Shown: positions 1 through 9,030, counted from the first letter of the stretch. The stretch is DNA of 43,207 nt from Streptomyces spiralis (GCF_014654675.1 NZ_BNBC01000033.1:5299-48505); one strand, 5' to 3'. Program-made: numbers and translations. The notes: generated from the letters alone by a model not told the origin.

Positions 1-167
1 ACGGCACCAGCCACCGCTCCCTGATCCGGCCTGATCGACGAGACACCCCCTGGGAGTGCGCCGCAAAGTCAGGGCAGCCGGAGTCGTAGGCAGGCTGGGG
101 TGACCAGGGCTTGGTAGTGCCGGGCTCGTTTGCGGCCCAGAGGCCCGTTCAGCCGCGGCGATCCCGG

Positions 168-3100
168 TTACGGCCGGCCTGTCACCTCGGGAACGTTGTA
201 GCCCTCGGCCTTCAGCCCCGGCCGCGCCGTGTGCGCGCGGTCGGGCCAGGACACGGTGACCCTCCGGGACTCGCCGGGCAGCAGCCACAGGTAGTTGTCG
301 CCGTACTCGGCGGGCAGAACCCGCTGCCCGGAACTCGTGTCCACCAGGGACAGGCGCACCATCGCCGCCACCGACGAACCACGGTTGGTCACCTCGGCTG
401 TCAGCCGGTGCCGCCCGCCTGACCGGCCCTGCGAGTCGATGACGTCCACCGAGACCCTGGTCTGCCGCGCCTTGTTCAGCGTCTGCATGGCCTCCGGTGT
501 CCCGTAGCGCCAGTACGTGTTCTCCGCGAGTGTCTTCCCGTGCTCGTCCGCGAGCCGCAGGCGCAGCAGGTACAGGCCGGGCAGGGAGCCCTGCGGGTCG
601 GCGATGAACGCCTTCGCCGTCGCGGACGCGGCCACGTCCACGGTCGCCCTCTGCTCGTCGGCCACCTGGCGTCCGTCCAGGTCGTACCAGCGGGCGGTCA
701 CCGTGGCCTTGTGAAGGGCACGCGGGGTGTGGTTGACGGCGAGGACCTGCCCGTCGACCGGGCTCGCCTGCACGTGCACGGGCTCGCAGGCCTTGCGGGA
801 GCCGTAGTAGGCGCCGTTGACATCGAAGTCGTAGTCGTACGTCTGCCAGACCGTGCTGTACCAGGCCGGGTGGGACATCCACAGCAGCAGGGCGCTCGCG
901 TCGTCCCACAGCCTGGCGTTCCACGCCTCGAACATGGCGCGGTGGTTCTCGTAGTTCAGGAACTGCGCCTTGCGGCAGAAGTCGTCCAGGTCCTTCGCGG
1001 TGCCGAGCCGGGACTCGATGGCAGCGCGGTAGTTCTGCGGGGCCTGGTTCCCCCTGGTGCTCCAGTCGTGGTAGTACCAGGAGCCGCCGATGGGCCACTC
1101 GGGCTCGTCACCGACCAGACGGCGCACGGTCTCCGCCGTGGAGACCACGGGCATGCCGATCTCGGTGTGGAAGCCGTAGTTCTTGCTGCCGTACGTCGAG
1201 GCGGAGAAGTACTTCTCCGCCTCGACCCAGCCGTAGGGGCCGCCGCCGGTGACGATGCCGTCGGCCGAGTTGTTCTGGTAGAGCACGCCGGGCGCCCCGG
1301 AGTGGACCGCGTCGCGCATGCCGTCGTCGATCGCGGCGGGCGGATTGCCCTCGTTGGCGCCGCACCACACCACGACGCTCGGGTGGATGCGATAGCGGAG
1401 CACGACGTCGTGCGCCGTGCTGTTGAACGCGTCGTGGTCCGGCGGGTCCATGCCCCACGCGTTGGGGAAGTCGTTCCACACCAGGATGCCGTGCTCGTCG
1501 CAACTGGCGTAGAACTCCTCGCGGTTGCTGCTGCCGACCCAGTTGCGGATCATCGTGAAGTTCATGTCGCGGTGCATCCGCACCGCCGTGTCCATCCGCT
1601 CGGCGGGCATCCGGCGCAGCAGCTCGTCCCAGCCCCAGTTGCCGCCCCGGCAGAACACCCGCACGCCGTTGACGCTGATCTTCAGCGGCGCGATGGAGTT
1701 GTCGACCGACGTGACGTCCTTCCAGTCGGTGCCGTTGTCGGAGACCTGGATGGTGTATGTCCGCGCGTACGCCTGCTCCCAGGTGATCGCCACCCGGTCG
1801 AACCGCTCCGGGGCACCCAGGTCGAACCGGATCCAGCTGTCGTCCTCGTAGACCGAGGTCCAGCGGGTGTTGACGTCGCCGTCCACCGCGTTACCGGCGA
1901 CCGTGCCCTCGCCCTCGGAGGAGGCGGTGGCGGGCTTGCGCAGCGCCAGATTGATGCCCGGTCTGGCGCTGTCCACGACGGCCAGTTCCCACATGGAGAA
2001 GCCCCAGCCGGTGGCCCTGGTCCGGCAGAACACCCGCATGTACCGCGCGGTGACCGCGTCGAACTCGACGTTCTGCATGCTCGCCGAGCCGGAGGTGTGG
2101 AAGGGCAGCGGCGCGGCGGCGTTGTCCACGTCCTTCACGCCGGTCCAGGCGGAGCCGTCGTCGGAGACCTGCACGGTGTACGTCCTCGCGTACGCCTGCT
2201 CCCAGTCGACCGCGATCCGGTCGAAGGAGACCGAGGAGCCGAGGTCGACCTGGACCCACTGCTCGTCGTCGAAGGATGACGACCAGCGGGTGTCGCCCTT
2301 GCCGTCGGTGACGTTGGCCGCTCCGCGCGAGGGGTCGTCGAAGGAGGACGCGGTCGCCTTCTTGCCGAGGGCCAGGTCGTCGCCGGGGGTGAAGCTGTTC
2401 AGGACCGACAGGCGCCACATGGACGAGCCCCACTGGGTGGCGCGGGTGTGGCACAGGATGCGGACGTAGCGCGCCTTCTGCCGGGCGAAGTCCACGGTCT
2501 GGGTGAAGATGTCGCTGCTCCACCGGAACGTCATCGGGACTGCGCCGTACTCGTAGCCGAACTGGCGTATGCCGAAGCGAGTGGTGCGGCGATCGCTCTC
2601 CCGGCCGTCCACGGAGGCGGTCAGGGTGAGGTCGTGCAGGTTCGGCTCGCCGTAGCCGTTGGGCCACCACAGCTCCGGGTCGCGCAGGCGCAACTGCGGG
2701 AAGTCGGCGGGGGCGAAAGTGACATCGGTGCTGCCGCCGCCGGACACCGTCACGGTCCGGGTGACCTTGACGGTGCCGAACGCGGCGGTGACGGTGACCC
2801 GCCTGTCGTCGGAGTCGGCGTTGCGCACCGGGACCACGACGGTCAGCTCGGCTGTGCGGGTGTCGGGCAGGTCCGGCAGCAGCGTGTCCACGCGCGGGTC
2901 GCCGATGACGGCGGCGCCGGTGGAGCGCAGGCGTACGTGGTTCCAGATGCCGGCCGCGCGGTCGCGCACCGCGGGCATCCAGTCCCAGCCGGAGGAGGCC
3001 AGGTACGTGGGGGAGTTGCGGTTCATCATGTTGGCGCCGGCGTCCACGAACGCGAGGCCGGCCGGGCCCTTGTCGGTGGGGCTGCCGGGGAACGGCATGG

Positions 3101-4244
3101 GGGTGATTCTTACCGCGAGCGCCTGGTCGCCGGGCGCCAGCAACTCGGTGACGTCGTAGGAGGCACGCGAGAACGGATTGGTGAAGGCACCTACCCTGGT
3201 GCCGTTGAACCAGATCTCGGCCTCGTGGTTGACGCCGTCGAACTCCAGCCAGACGTGCCGGCCCGTGCCGGTCCGCAGACCCCTGGGCAGGGCGAACTCG
3301 CGCCGGTACCACCAGGAGTGCCGGGACAGCGCCTCGGGCACGTGCAGGTTGTTGAACCCGGCCACCGGGTCGGGCAGATGACCCTGGTCCACCAGCGAGG
3401 TCAGCACCGTGCCGGGGACGGTCGCCGCGAGCCAGCGGCTCGTGTCGTGCCCGACGCGGGACAGCACGGCACCGTCGGCGCCGGCCCAGTCGTCCGTCGT
3501 CAGGTCCCAGCCGGACTCCAGCGGGACGGTCCCGTCGGCGGCCTGCTTCAGCGGCTGGGGATGCCGCTCGCGCACGCCCCAGTCGGTCCAGCCTGTGACC
3601 TCGGGGCGCCGGGTACGGCAGGTGCCGTACACCTGAAGGCCGTTGAGGCCGAGCGGGTTGGAGTTGGAGCGCTCGGTGACCGTCATCCGCACCCAGCGCG
3701 CGCTGACCGCCTTCGGCAGGACGATCTCCATCTCGCCGCCCTTGCCGGAGTGCGTGCGGTACACCGCCGTCCAGGACCTCCCGTCGCGCGAGGTCTCGAT
3801 GACGAAGGCCACCGCGCAGCTGGACAGGATCTCCTGGCCGGTGGTGTTGTCGCGGGGGCTGCCGGTCGGGGAGTCCTTGAAGGGCGGGTCGTCGGAGGTC
3901 GCCTCGAACACCAGCCGCAGCGAGGAGACTTCGCACAGCGCCTGGAGGTCCACCTTGATCCACTGTGGGTCGCCCGCCGCCGCGCGCCAGCCGCTGCCCT
4001 TCACCCCGCGCACCGCGAGACCGTCCACGGCGAACTCGGCGGGCGTCGGGGCATAGTCGGTCGAGGACACGAAGACCGGTCGGTACGCGGCGAGTTCGGC
4101 CGGGGGAGTGCTGGGGTCGGGGCGCCCGGTTCCGGCCGCGGCGGCCGAAGCGAGCGGGCCCACGCCGAGACCGAACCCGGCCAGCAGGCTGGACCCCGCC
4201 GCCATTACGGTACGACGGGAGGGCGTGGAGGGCTGATCCGACAT
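168..4244 (-). CDS. Secreted GH2 glycoside hydrolase with nested discoidin (F5/8 type C) domains
   Basis: About 1358 aa. The start is the ATG at 4244, which opens a Tat-type signal (SRRTVMAAG, hydrophobic stretch, ASAAAA) and has GGAG 8 nt upstream; earlier in-frame starts would bury the signal. Order: discoidin module (about 50-215), GH2 sugar-binding jelly roll (about 240-430), Ig-like GH2 domain (about 440-560), a block of discoidin modules (about 560-850), then the TIM barrel from LKISVNGVRVFCRGGNWG onward. The likely acid/base Glu is in WCGANEGNPP (near 964) and the nucleophile Glu in FHTEIGMP (near 1027). The barrel resembles the exo-beta-glucosaminidase/beta-mannosidase branch of GH2, but the substrate is not decided by sequence. 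It probably acts on an extracellular polysaccharide or glycan. It is divergent from the alpha-galactosidase operon and probably under a LacI-type repressor (sites at 4323-4354). The discoidin block interrupting the GH2 fold is unusual. Confidence 0.88.
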   Translation of the reverse strand: MSDQPSTPSRRTVMAAGSSLLAGFGLGVGPLASAAAAGTGRPDPSTPPAELAAYRPVFVSSTDYAPTPAEFAVDGLAVRGVKGSGWRAAAGDPQWIKVDLQALCEVSSLRLVFEATSDDPPFKDSPTGSPRDNTTGQEILSSCAVAFVIETSRDGRSWTAVYRTHSGKGGEMEIVLPKAVSARWVRMTVTERSNSNPLGLNGLQVYGTCRTRRPEVTGWTDWGVRERHPQPLKQAADGTVPLESGWDLTTDDWAGADGAVLSRVGHDTSRWLAATVPGTVLTSLVDQGHLPDPVAGFNNLHVPEALSRHSWWYRREFALPRGLRTGTGRHVWLEFDGVNHEAEIWFNGTRVGAFTNPFSRASYDVTELLAPGDQALAVRITPMPFPGSPTDKGPAGLAFVDAGANMMNRNSPTYLASSGWDWMPAVRDRAAGIWNHVRLRSTGAAVIGDPRVDTLLPDLPDTRTAELTVVVPVRNADSDDRRVTVTAAFGTVKVTRTVTVSGGGSTDVTFAPADFPQLRLRDPELWWPNGYGEPNLHDLTLTASVDGRESDRRTTRFGIRQFGYEYGAVPMTFRWSSDIFTQTVDFARQKARYVRILCHTRATQWGSSMWRLSVLNSFTPGDDLALGKKATASSFDDPSRGAANVTDGKGDTRWSSSFDDEQWVQVDLGSSVSFDRIAVDWEQAYARTYTVQVSDDGSAWTGVKDVDNAAAPLPFHTSGSASMQNVEFDAVTARYMRVFCRTRATGWGFSMWELAVVDSARPGINLALRKPATASSEGEGTVAGNAVDGDVNTRWTSVYEDDSWIRFDLGAPERFDRVAITWEQAYARTYTIQVSDNGTDWKDVTSVDNSIAPLKISVNGVRVFCRGGNWGWDELLRRMPAERMDTAVRMHRDMNFTMIRNWVGSSNREEFYASCDEHGILVWNDFPNAWGMDPPDHDAFNSTAHDVVLRYRIHPSVVVWCGANEGNPPAAIDDGMRDAVHSGAPGVLYQNNSADGIVTGGGPYGWVEAEKYFSASTYGSKNYGFHTEIGMPVVSTAETVRRLVGDEPEWPIGGSWYYHDWSTRGNQAPQNYRAAIESRLGTAKDLDDFCRKAQFLNYENHRAMFEAWNARLWDDASALLLWMSHPAWYSTVWQTYDYDFDVNGAYYGSRKACEPVHVQASPVDGQVLAVNHTPRALHKATVTARWYDLDGRQVADEQRATVDVAASATAKAFIADPQGSLPGLYLLRLRLADEHGKTLAENTYWRYGTPEAMQTLNKARQTRVSVDVIDSQGRSGGRHRLTAEVTNRGSSVAAMVRLSLVDTSSGQRVLPAEYGDNYLWLLPGESRRVTVSWPDRAHTARPGLKAEGYNVPEVTGRP

Positions 4245-4260
4245 GAACAAGGCTCCGATC

Positions 4261-4290
4261 AGGGAAGACCAGGGAAGACCAGGGAAGACC
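4261..4290. repeat. 10-bp direct tandem repeat, three copies
   Basis: Three perfect head-to-tail copies of AGGGAAGACC lie 17 nt beyond the GH2 start codon, in its presumed 5' leader. On the GH2 mRNA this reads as repeated GGTCTTCCCT. No function can be assigned. It may be slippage-prone or affect leader folding. Confidence 0.9.
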
Positions 4291-4322
4291 AGTGAATGAG
4301 GGGCCGGTGGACCAGGATGTGA

Positions 4323-4354
4323 TGACAACGTTGCCAGCCGCTGACAACGTTGCC
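4323..4354. promoter_or_regulatory. Paired LacI-family-type operators
   Basis: Two direct copies of TGACAACGTTGCC (4323-4335 and 4342-4354) are spaced 19 bp start to start, about two helical turns. Each contains the palindrome CAACGTTG with a central CG, as is typical of LacI/GalR-family operators in Streptomyces. They lie 80-110 nt upstream of the GH2 start, so they probably overlap its promoter. The cognate regulator is not in the window. Confidence 0.65.
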
Positions 4355-4417
4355 GAACACTGCCCTCACGGCACCGGACTGTCAAGGTGTTCGGGCGACT
4401 CCGGCTTTGTTTCTCGT

Positions 4418-4462
4418 AAATTAGGAATAAAAGTTGACAGGGTTTCGGTCGGGCGTCACAGT
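4418..4462 (+). promoter_or_regulatory. Promoter with AT-rich operator for the GH27 gene
   Basis: AT-rich stretch AAATTAGGAATAAAAG (4418-4433) followed at once by the -35-like TTGACA (4434-4439). After a 17-nt spacer there is a weak -10-like CACAGT (4457-4462). The same AAATTAG, nine bases, TTGAC geometry occurs before the importer operon (6682-6702). In such GC-rich DNA this points to a shared regulator site overlapping both promoters. Confidence 0.6.
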
Positions 4463-4541
4463 CGTCGCCGTGACGCCGTAGGCCCCTGCTCCGGTGCGGC
4501 CCGCGTCACGCATCCCGCTTCCCAACCTCTGGGAGAGGCAC

Positions 4542-6683
4542 GTGACTTCACGCCCGCACGAACACGATCACAGACGCGTCCGGTTCGCCCGGACCGCGCT
4601 CGCCGCGGCCATCGCGGTGGCCCTGGCCGCCACCGTGACGCCCTCTGCCCACGCGGCCCCGGCCGTGGACCAGGGCGCTCCCGACTACTACGACAGCGGT
4701 CTCGCGCCCACGCCCTACATGGGCTGGAACACCTACTACGGCCTCGGCGCGCCCACTGAGAGGGAGGTGCGCTCGGTCGCGGACAAGCTGGTCAGCAGCG
4801 GTCTGCGGGACAGCGGCTACGACATCGTGTGGCTGGACGGCGGCTGGCAGGCCGACAACCCCCGCGACGCGCAGGGGCGGCTGGTCGCCAATGCCCAGCG
4901 CTTCCCGTCCGGCATCCCTGCGCTCGTCGACTACCTGCACGAGCGCGGCCTGCGGGCCGGTATCTACACCGACGCCGGCACCTACGACGGCGGCAAGAGC
5001 TGCGGTCTCGGCAGCCGGGGTCACTACGAGCAGGACGCCCGGCAGTTCGCCGGGTGGAAGATCGACGCCGTCAAGGTCGACTTCCTGTGCGGCATCTCCG
5101 AGAAGCTCGATCCGGGCATGGCGTTCAAGGAGTTCAGCGACGCGGTCGCCAAGTCGGGCCGCAGGATGCTGCTGAACCTGTGCAACCCGCTCACCGACGA
5201 CTGGGGCCTGCCCCACACCCCGGAGCAGGACGCGCACAACACCTACGCCTACGCGCCGACGATCGCGGACTCCTGGCGCACCGGCACCGACATCGCCTGG
5301 GGCACCCCGAGCCCCGGCCAGTGGCCCAACGTCCTGCGCAACATGGACGCCAACGCCTGGCACCCCGAGGCTCAGGGACCTGGCCACTACAACGACCCCG
5401 ACTACCTGATCCCGACGCGCCGCATGCCGGACGGGAACCTGGAGCTGACCGAGGAGGAGTCGACCACCCAGTTCGTCATGTGGGCGGAGATGGGCTCCCC
5501 GCTGATCCTCGGCTCCGACCCGCGCACGCTGTCGCCGTCGATGCTCGCCACCCTGCGCAACCCGGAGATCATCGGCGTCGACCAGGACCGCCTCGGCGTC
5601 CAGGGTGTTCGCGTGGCCACCGACGCCACCGGTGACGTCTACAGCAAGGTGCTCTCCGGGGACGGCCGCCGTGCGGTCGTCCTGCTCAACCGCTCCGACC
5701 AGGCGGCCGAGCGCACCGTGAAGTTCTCCGACGCCGCCCTCGGCGGCCGGGTCAAGGTCCGCGACCTGCGGGCCCGCGCCGACCGGGGCACGCATACCGG
5801 GTCGTACACCGTCACCGTCCCCGCGCACGGCACCGCCTTCCTCCGGCTCACCGGCGAGGATGCGCTGCCCGGCGAGAAGCTCGGCCTGCCCGCCACCGCG
5901 AGCCCGGCCGCCGTCCGCACCGGCTCGGCGCCGAGCACCTTCGTGCGCGGCCCGCGCGGCACCCTGCTCCAGCAGACCTCCGAGGGCAGGGGCAACCGTG
6001 TCCGCGACCTCGGGGGCCCGGTCCGCGGCGGCATCCTCGGCCAGCCTGCCGCGTACGCCTCGGCCGACGGCCGGATCGACGTGTTCGTGCGCGGCGCCGA
6101 CTCGCGGGTCTACCGGCGCGCCTACACCGGCGGCCACTGGAGCGGCTGGCAGAGCCTGGGCGGCACGGTGGCCGACGCCCCGAGCGTCGCCTTCACCGAC
6201 TCAGCGCACTGGACTGTGTTCGCCACCGACGTGGACGGCCGCATCGTCCAGCGCGGCGCGAACACCGGCTGGACCTCGCTCGGCACGCCCGGCAGCCGCC
6301 CGGCGTACGGCAGGCCGTCGGCGGCCGTCGACTCCGAGGGCCGCGTGCACGTCGCCGTGCGCTCCGCCGCCGACGACATCTGGACCCGCACCCGCTCGGC
6401 GGGCGGCGCGTGGTCCGAGTGGACCTCGGTCGGCGGTACGGTCAGCGGCAGCCCGACCCTCGTCGCCTCCGGCGACAGCGTGCTGCTCTACGTCCGCGCC
6501 GGCGACTACACGCTCTGGCAGCAGCGGTACGACGCCGGTGCCTGGCAGGGCTGGAGCAAGCGCGAGGAGTTCCCGAGCGCCGCGTTCGACGGTTCCCTGG
6601 GCGCCGTCGCGGGCCCGGACGGCGCGGTCGACGCGGTCTACCGAGGGGTCGACGGCACGGTTCACCACACCCAGTTCAAATAA
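4542..6683 (+). CDS. Secreted GH27 alpha-galactosidase with C-terminal beta-propeller
   Basis: About 713 aa from the GTG at 4542, chosen because GGGAGAGG sits just upstream and a signal peptide follows (hydrophobic AALAAAIAVALAATV, cleavage near AHA-AP). The GH27 barrel begins at TPYMGWNTYYG. The nucleophile Asp is in VKVDFL (about residue 180) and the acid/base region is NDPD (about 284-287). It ends with the family's NPEIIGVDQD motif and a small beta-sandwich. From about residue 430 on, Trp-rich repeats (GHWSGWQSLGG, GAWSEWTSVGG, GAWQGWSK) indicate a PLL/tachylectin-like beta-propeller, probably for carbohydrate binding. Expected role: release of terminal alpha-galactose from oligosaccharides or galactomannan outside the cell, feeding the importer encoded next. 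GH27 also includes alpha-N-acetylgalactosaminidases, so the exact substrate is inferred from the GH36 and galactonate genes downstream. Confidence 0.88.
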   Translation: MTSRPHEHDHRRVRFARTALAAAIAVALAATVTPSAHAAPAVDQGAPDYYDSGLAPTPYMGWNTYYGLGAPTEREVRSVADKLVSSGLRDSGYDIVWLDGGWQADNPRDAQGRLVANAQRFPSGIPALVDYLHERGLRAGIYTDAGTYDGGKSCGLGSRGHYEQDARQFAGWKIDAVKVDFLCGISEKLDPGMAFKEFSDAVAKSGRRMLLNLCNPLTDDWGLPHTPEQDAHNTYAYAPTIADSWRTGTDIAWGTPSPGQWPNVLRNMDANAWHPEAQGPGHYNDPDYLIPTRRMPDGNLELTEEESTTQFVMWAEMGSPLILGSDPRTLSPSMLATLRNPEIIGVDQDRLGVQGVRVATDATGDVYSKVLSGDGRRAVVLLNRSDQAAERTVKFSDAALGGRVKVRDLRARADRGTHTGSYTVTVPAHGTAFLRLTGEDALPGEKLGLPATASPAAVRTGSAPSTFVRGPRGTLLQQTSEGRGNRVRDLGGPVRGGILGQPAAYASADGRIDVFVRGADSRVYRRAYTGGHWSGWQSLGGTVADAPSVAFTDSAHWTVFATDVDGRIVQRGANTGWTSLGTPGSRPAYGRPSAAVDSEGRVHVAVRSAADDIWTRTRSAGGAWSEWTSVGGTVSGSPTLVASGDSVLLYVRAGDYTLWQQRYDAGAWQGWSKREEFPSAAFDGSLGAVAGPDGAVDAVYRGVDGTVHHTQFK

Positions 6684-6731
6684 ATTAGTAATTAATCTTG
6701 ACGTGGTGTGAGTGCCACGCGAATCTTGACG
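6682..6731 (+). promoter_or_regulatory. Promoter/operator region of the galactoside importer operon
   Basis: AAATTAG (6682-6688), nine bases, then TTGACG (-35, 6698-6703), a 17-nt spacer and GAATCT (-10-like, 6721-6726), matching the geometry at 4418. AATTAGTAATT (6683-6693) is a perfect odd palindrome. CGTGG/CCACG (6702-6706 and 6715-6719) forms a second inverted repeat with an 8-nt loop. AATCTTGACG occurs twice as a direct repeat (6694-6703 and 6722-6731). The first bases overlap the GH27 stop codon. Confidence 0.6.
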
Positions 6732-6800
6732 CGCCGCGACGGGGCCGCGCCGGGCCCCCGGCCGCACGGCCCCGCCGCGTGAACCCACAGGGAGCCCTTC

Positions 6801-8090
6801 ATGACGAACCTTCAGACGAGCCGCCGGCGTTTCCTCGCCGGACTCGGTGCCACCGGGACGGCGGCTGTGCTCAGCGGCTGTGTCACCGCCTCCTCCGACG
6901 CCAAGTCCCCTGCCACGGGCCCGGTGACACTCCAGTCGAACCTCTCGGCACCGCAGGCCAAGGCAGCGATGGAGGACCTGGCCGCCGCCTACGCCAAGAA
7001 GGGGTCCGAGCGCGTCAGCCTCAACACCGTCGCCGCCGAGACCTTCCGCACCCAACTCCCGACGTACCTCACGTCCGCCAACCCGCCGGACGTCTACACG
7101 TGGTACCCCGGCTCGGTCGCCGACGCCTACGCCAAGAAGAACCTGCTGCTCGACCTCGATGACGTCTGGGCGTCCTCGCCTGACCTCAAGCGCTACTCCA
7201 AGGCGCTGAACTCGCTGTGCACCTCCAGCTCCGGCAAGAAGGTGTTCGTACCCTCCACCTACTACTGGTGGGGCATGTTCTATCGGAAGTCCAACTTCGC
7301 CAAGTGGGGCGTCAAGGAGCCCAAGACCTGGGACGAGTTCCTCGACCTGTGCGACAAGCTCAAGTCCAAGGGCGTCGCCCCCATCGGCCTCGGCGCCGGC
7401 GGCAACACCCCCTGGGTGGCCTCCGCCTGGTTCGACTACCTGAACATCCGTATCAACGGCGCCGAGTACCACCGTCGGCTGCTCGCCGGCAAGCACCGCT
7501 TCGATGACCCCGAGGTGCGCAAGGTCTTCGACCGCTGGGCCGAGGTCCTGCCCTACTTCGACCCCAACGGCACCGCCGTCGCCTTCCAGGACGCCACCAC
7601 CGCGCTGCTCAACGGCCGCACCGGCATGATGCTCATCGGCACCTTCTTCGCCGACGCCGCGCCCAAGGACGCCCTGGACGACATCGACTTCTTCCGCTTC
7701 CCGGTCATCGACCCCAAGGTGCCGCTCGCCGAAGAGGCCCCCACCGACGGCTACTTCGCCAGCGCCCGCAGCGGACGCACCAAGCAGGTCGGCGACCTGA
7801 TGAAGTACCTCGCCACCGCCGAGGCCCAGGAGATCTACATCAAGGGCTCCTCCGGCACCGTCCTGCCCTGCCACCCCGATGCCAAGGACGCCGGCACGCC
7901 CCTGGTGAAGAAGGGCCGCGCGCAGATCGAGTCCGCCGCCGAGATCACGCAGTTCTTCAACCGCGACTCCAGCGACGCCCTCCAGCCCACGGCCGACACC
8001 GCGCTCACCAAGTTCCTCGCCAAGCCCAAGGACGTCGGCTCCATCCTCACCACCTGGCAGCGCGACGCCCAGAAGATCTGGAGTGCCTGA
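6801..8090 (+). CDS. ABC transporter sugar-binding lipoprotein
   Basis: 429 aa, ATG preceded by AGGGAG. The N-terminus has a Tat-like RRRFL motif and a lipobox LSGC (Cys about 27), so the mature protein should be lipid-anchored on the outer face of the membrane. The remainder fits family 1 extracellular solute-binding proteins (MalE/CUT1 type), with PPDVYTWYPGS, a region for ligand-stacking aromatics (STYYWWGMFYRKSNF) and a C-terminal helical region. It should deliver oligosaccharides, inferred to be alpha-galactosides, to the two permeases encoded next. No ATPase gene is present. In Streptomyces such CUT1 importers usually share the MsiK ATPase encoded elsewhere. Confidence 0.9.
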   Translation: MTNLQTSRRRFLAGLGATGTAAVLSGCVTASSDAKSPATGPVTLQSNLSAPQAKAAMEDLAAAYAKKGSERVSLNTVAAETFRTQLPTYLTSANPPDVYTWYPGSVADAYAKKNLLLDLDDVWASSPDLKRYSKALNSLCTSSSGKKVFVPSTYYWWGMFYRKSNFAKWGVKEPKTWDEFLDLCDKLKSKGVAPIGLGAGGNTPWVASAWFDYLNIRINGAEYHRRLLAGKHRFDDPEVRKVFDRWAEVLPYFDPNGTAVAFQDATTALLNGRTGMMLIGTFFADAAPKDALDDIDFFRFPVIDPKVPLAEEAPTDGYFASARSGRTKQVGDLMKYLATAEAQEIYIKGSSGTVLPCHPDAKDAGTPLVKKGRAQIESAAEITQFFNRDSSDALQPTADTALTKFLAKPKDVGSILTTWQRDAQKIWSA

Positions 8091-8097
8091 GGTGGCA

Positions 8098-9030
8098 GTG
8101 CTCACCACCACCGCGCGCAAGACCCCGGCCGTCACACCGCCCAGCGGCGGGCGCGGCCGGGGGCCCGTCCGCCGCACACCGCCGCTGGTCCTCGCCTTCG
8201 TCCTCATACCCCTGCTCGCCGAGGCACTGTGGGTCTTCTGGCCCGCCCTCCAGGGCTTCTACCTCGCCCTCACCTCCTGGGACGGTGTCTCCCCGCCCCG
8301 GTTCGTCGGCTTCGGCAACTTCCAGGAGATGGTGCACGACGAGGTCTTCCGGACCGCCGCGATCGACACCGTCCTGTGGCTGGTGCTGTTCGGCGGACTG
8401 TCCGCGATCCTCGGCCTGGCCGCCGCACTGCTGCTCCAGCAGGAACGCCGCGGCGTCGGCTTCTACCGCGCCGCTCTCTTCCTGCCCGTCGTCTTCTCCC
8501 TGGTGGCGACCGCCCTCGTCTGGCAGGCGATCTACCAGCCCGACGGCGTGCTCAACCAGATCCTCCAGGGCGTCGGCCTCGGCAGCCTCCGCCACGCCTG
8601 GCTCGCCGACCAGGACACCGCCCTGTACGCGGTGATCGTGCCCGCCCTGTGGCGCCAGATCGGCTACGTCATGGTGCTCTACCTGGCCGGCCTCAAGGGC
8701 ATCGACCCCTCGCTCTACGAGGCGGCCAAGATGGACGGCGCCGGACGCTGGCAGCGCTTCCGGCACGTGACGCTTCCGCAGCTCCGCAGCGTCAACGCCG
8801 TCGTGCTGTCCGTCATCGTCATCGACTCCCTGCGCTCCTTCGACGTCGTCTGGTCGCTCACCCGAGGCGGCCCTTACCACTCGTCCGAACTGCTGAGCAC
8901 CTACATGTACTCCACCGCCTTCCAGTCCCTGCGACTCGGCTACGGCTCCGCGCTCGCCGTCGTCATCTTCGTGCTGGCCTTCGGCGTCATCTGCTCCTAT
9001 CTGGTCCGTGCGTTCCGGGAGGCCGACTGA
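8098..9030 (+). CDS. ABC sugar permease 1 (MalF/CUT1 type)
   Basis: About 310 aa. GTG at 8098 is preferred because GAGG lies 5 nt upstream; GTGs at 8083 (overlapping the previous stop) and 8092 are alternatives. Six hydrophobic segments are visible. The EAA loop that contacts the ATPase is present as YEAAKMDGAGRWQRFRHVTL. It should form a heterodimer with permease 2 to import the galactoside delivered by the lipoprotein. The stop overlaps the next start by one base (TGATG), indicating translational coupling. Confidence 0.9.
   Translation: MLTTTARKTPAVTPPSGGRGRGPVRRTPPLVLAFVLIPLLAEALWVFWPALQGFYLALTSWDGVSPPRFVGFGNFQEMVHDEVFRTAAIDTVLWLVLFGGLSAILGLAAALLLQQERRGVGFYRAALFLPVVFSLVATALVWQAIYQPDGVLNQILQGVGLGSLRHAWLADQDTALYAVIVPALWRQIGYVMVLYLAGLKGIDPSLYEAAKMDGAGRWQRFRHVTLPQLRSVNAVVLSVIVIDSLRSFDVVWSLTRGGPYHSSELLSTYMYSTAFQSLRLGYGSALAVVIFVLAFGVICSYLVRAFREAD

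Noticed and set aside
62..160. Minus-strand peptide resembling NGPLGRKRARHYQALVTP downstream of GH2
   Set aside because: Looks vaguely like a gene tail, but is too short and no family could be named with confidence.
540..2279. Long plus-strand open frame opposite the GH2 gene
   Set aside because: Composition is dominated by Val, Gly, Ala and Arg with no domain motif; it is the antisense shadow of a clearly coding gene.
1891..4347. Long minus-strand open frame of 818 codons overlapping GH2
   Set aside because: Arg/Pro-rich shadow in another frame of the same strand; the GH2 frame carries all recognisable domains.
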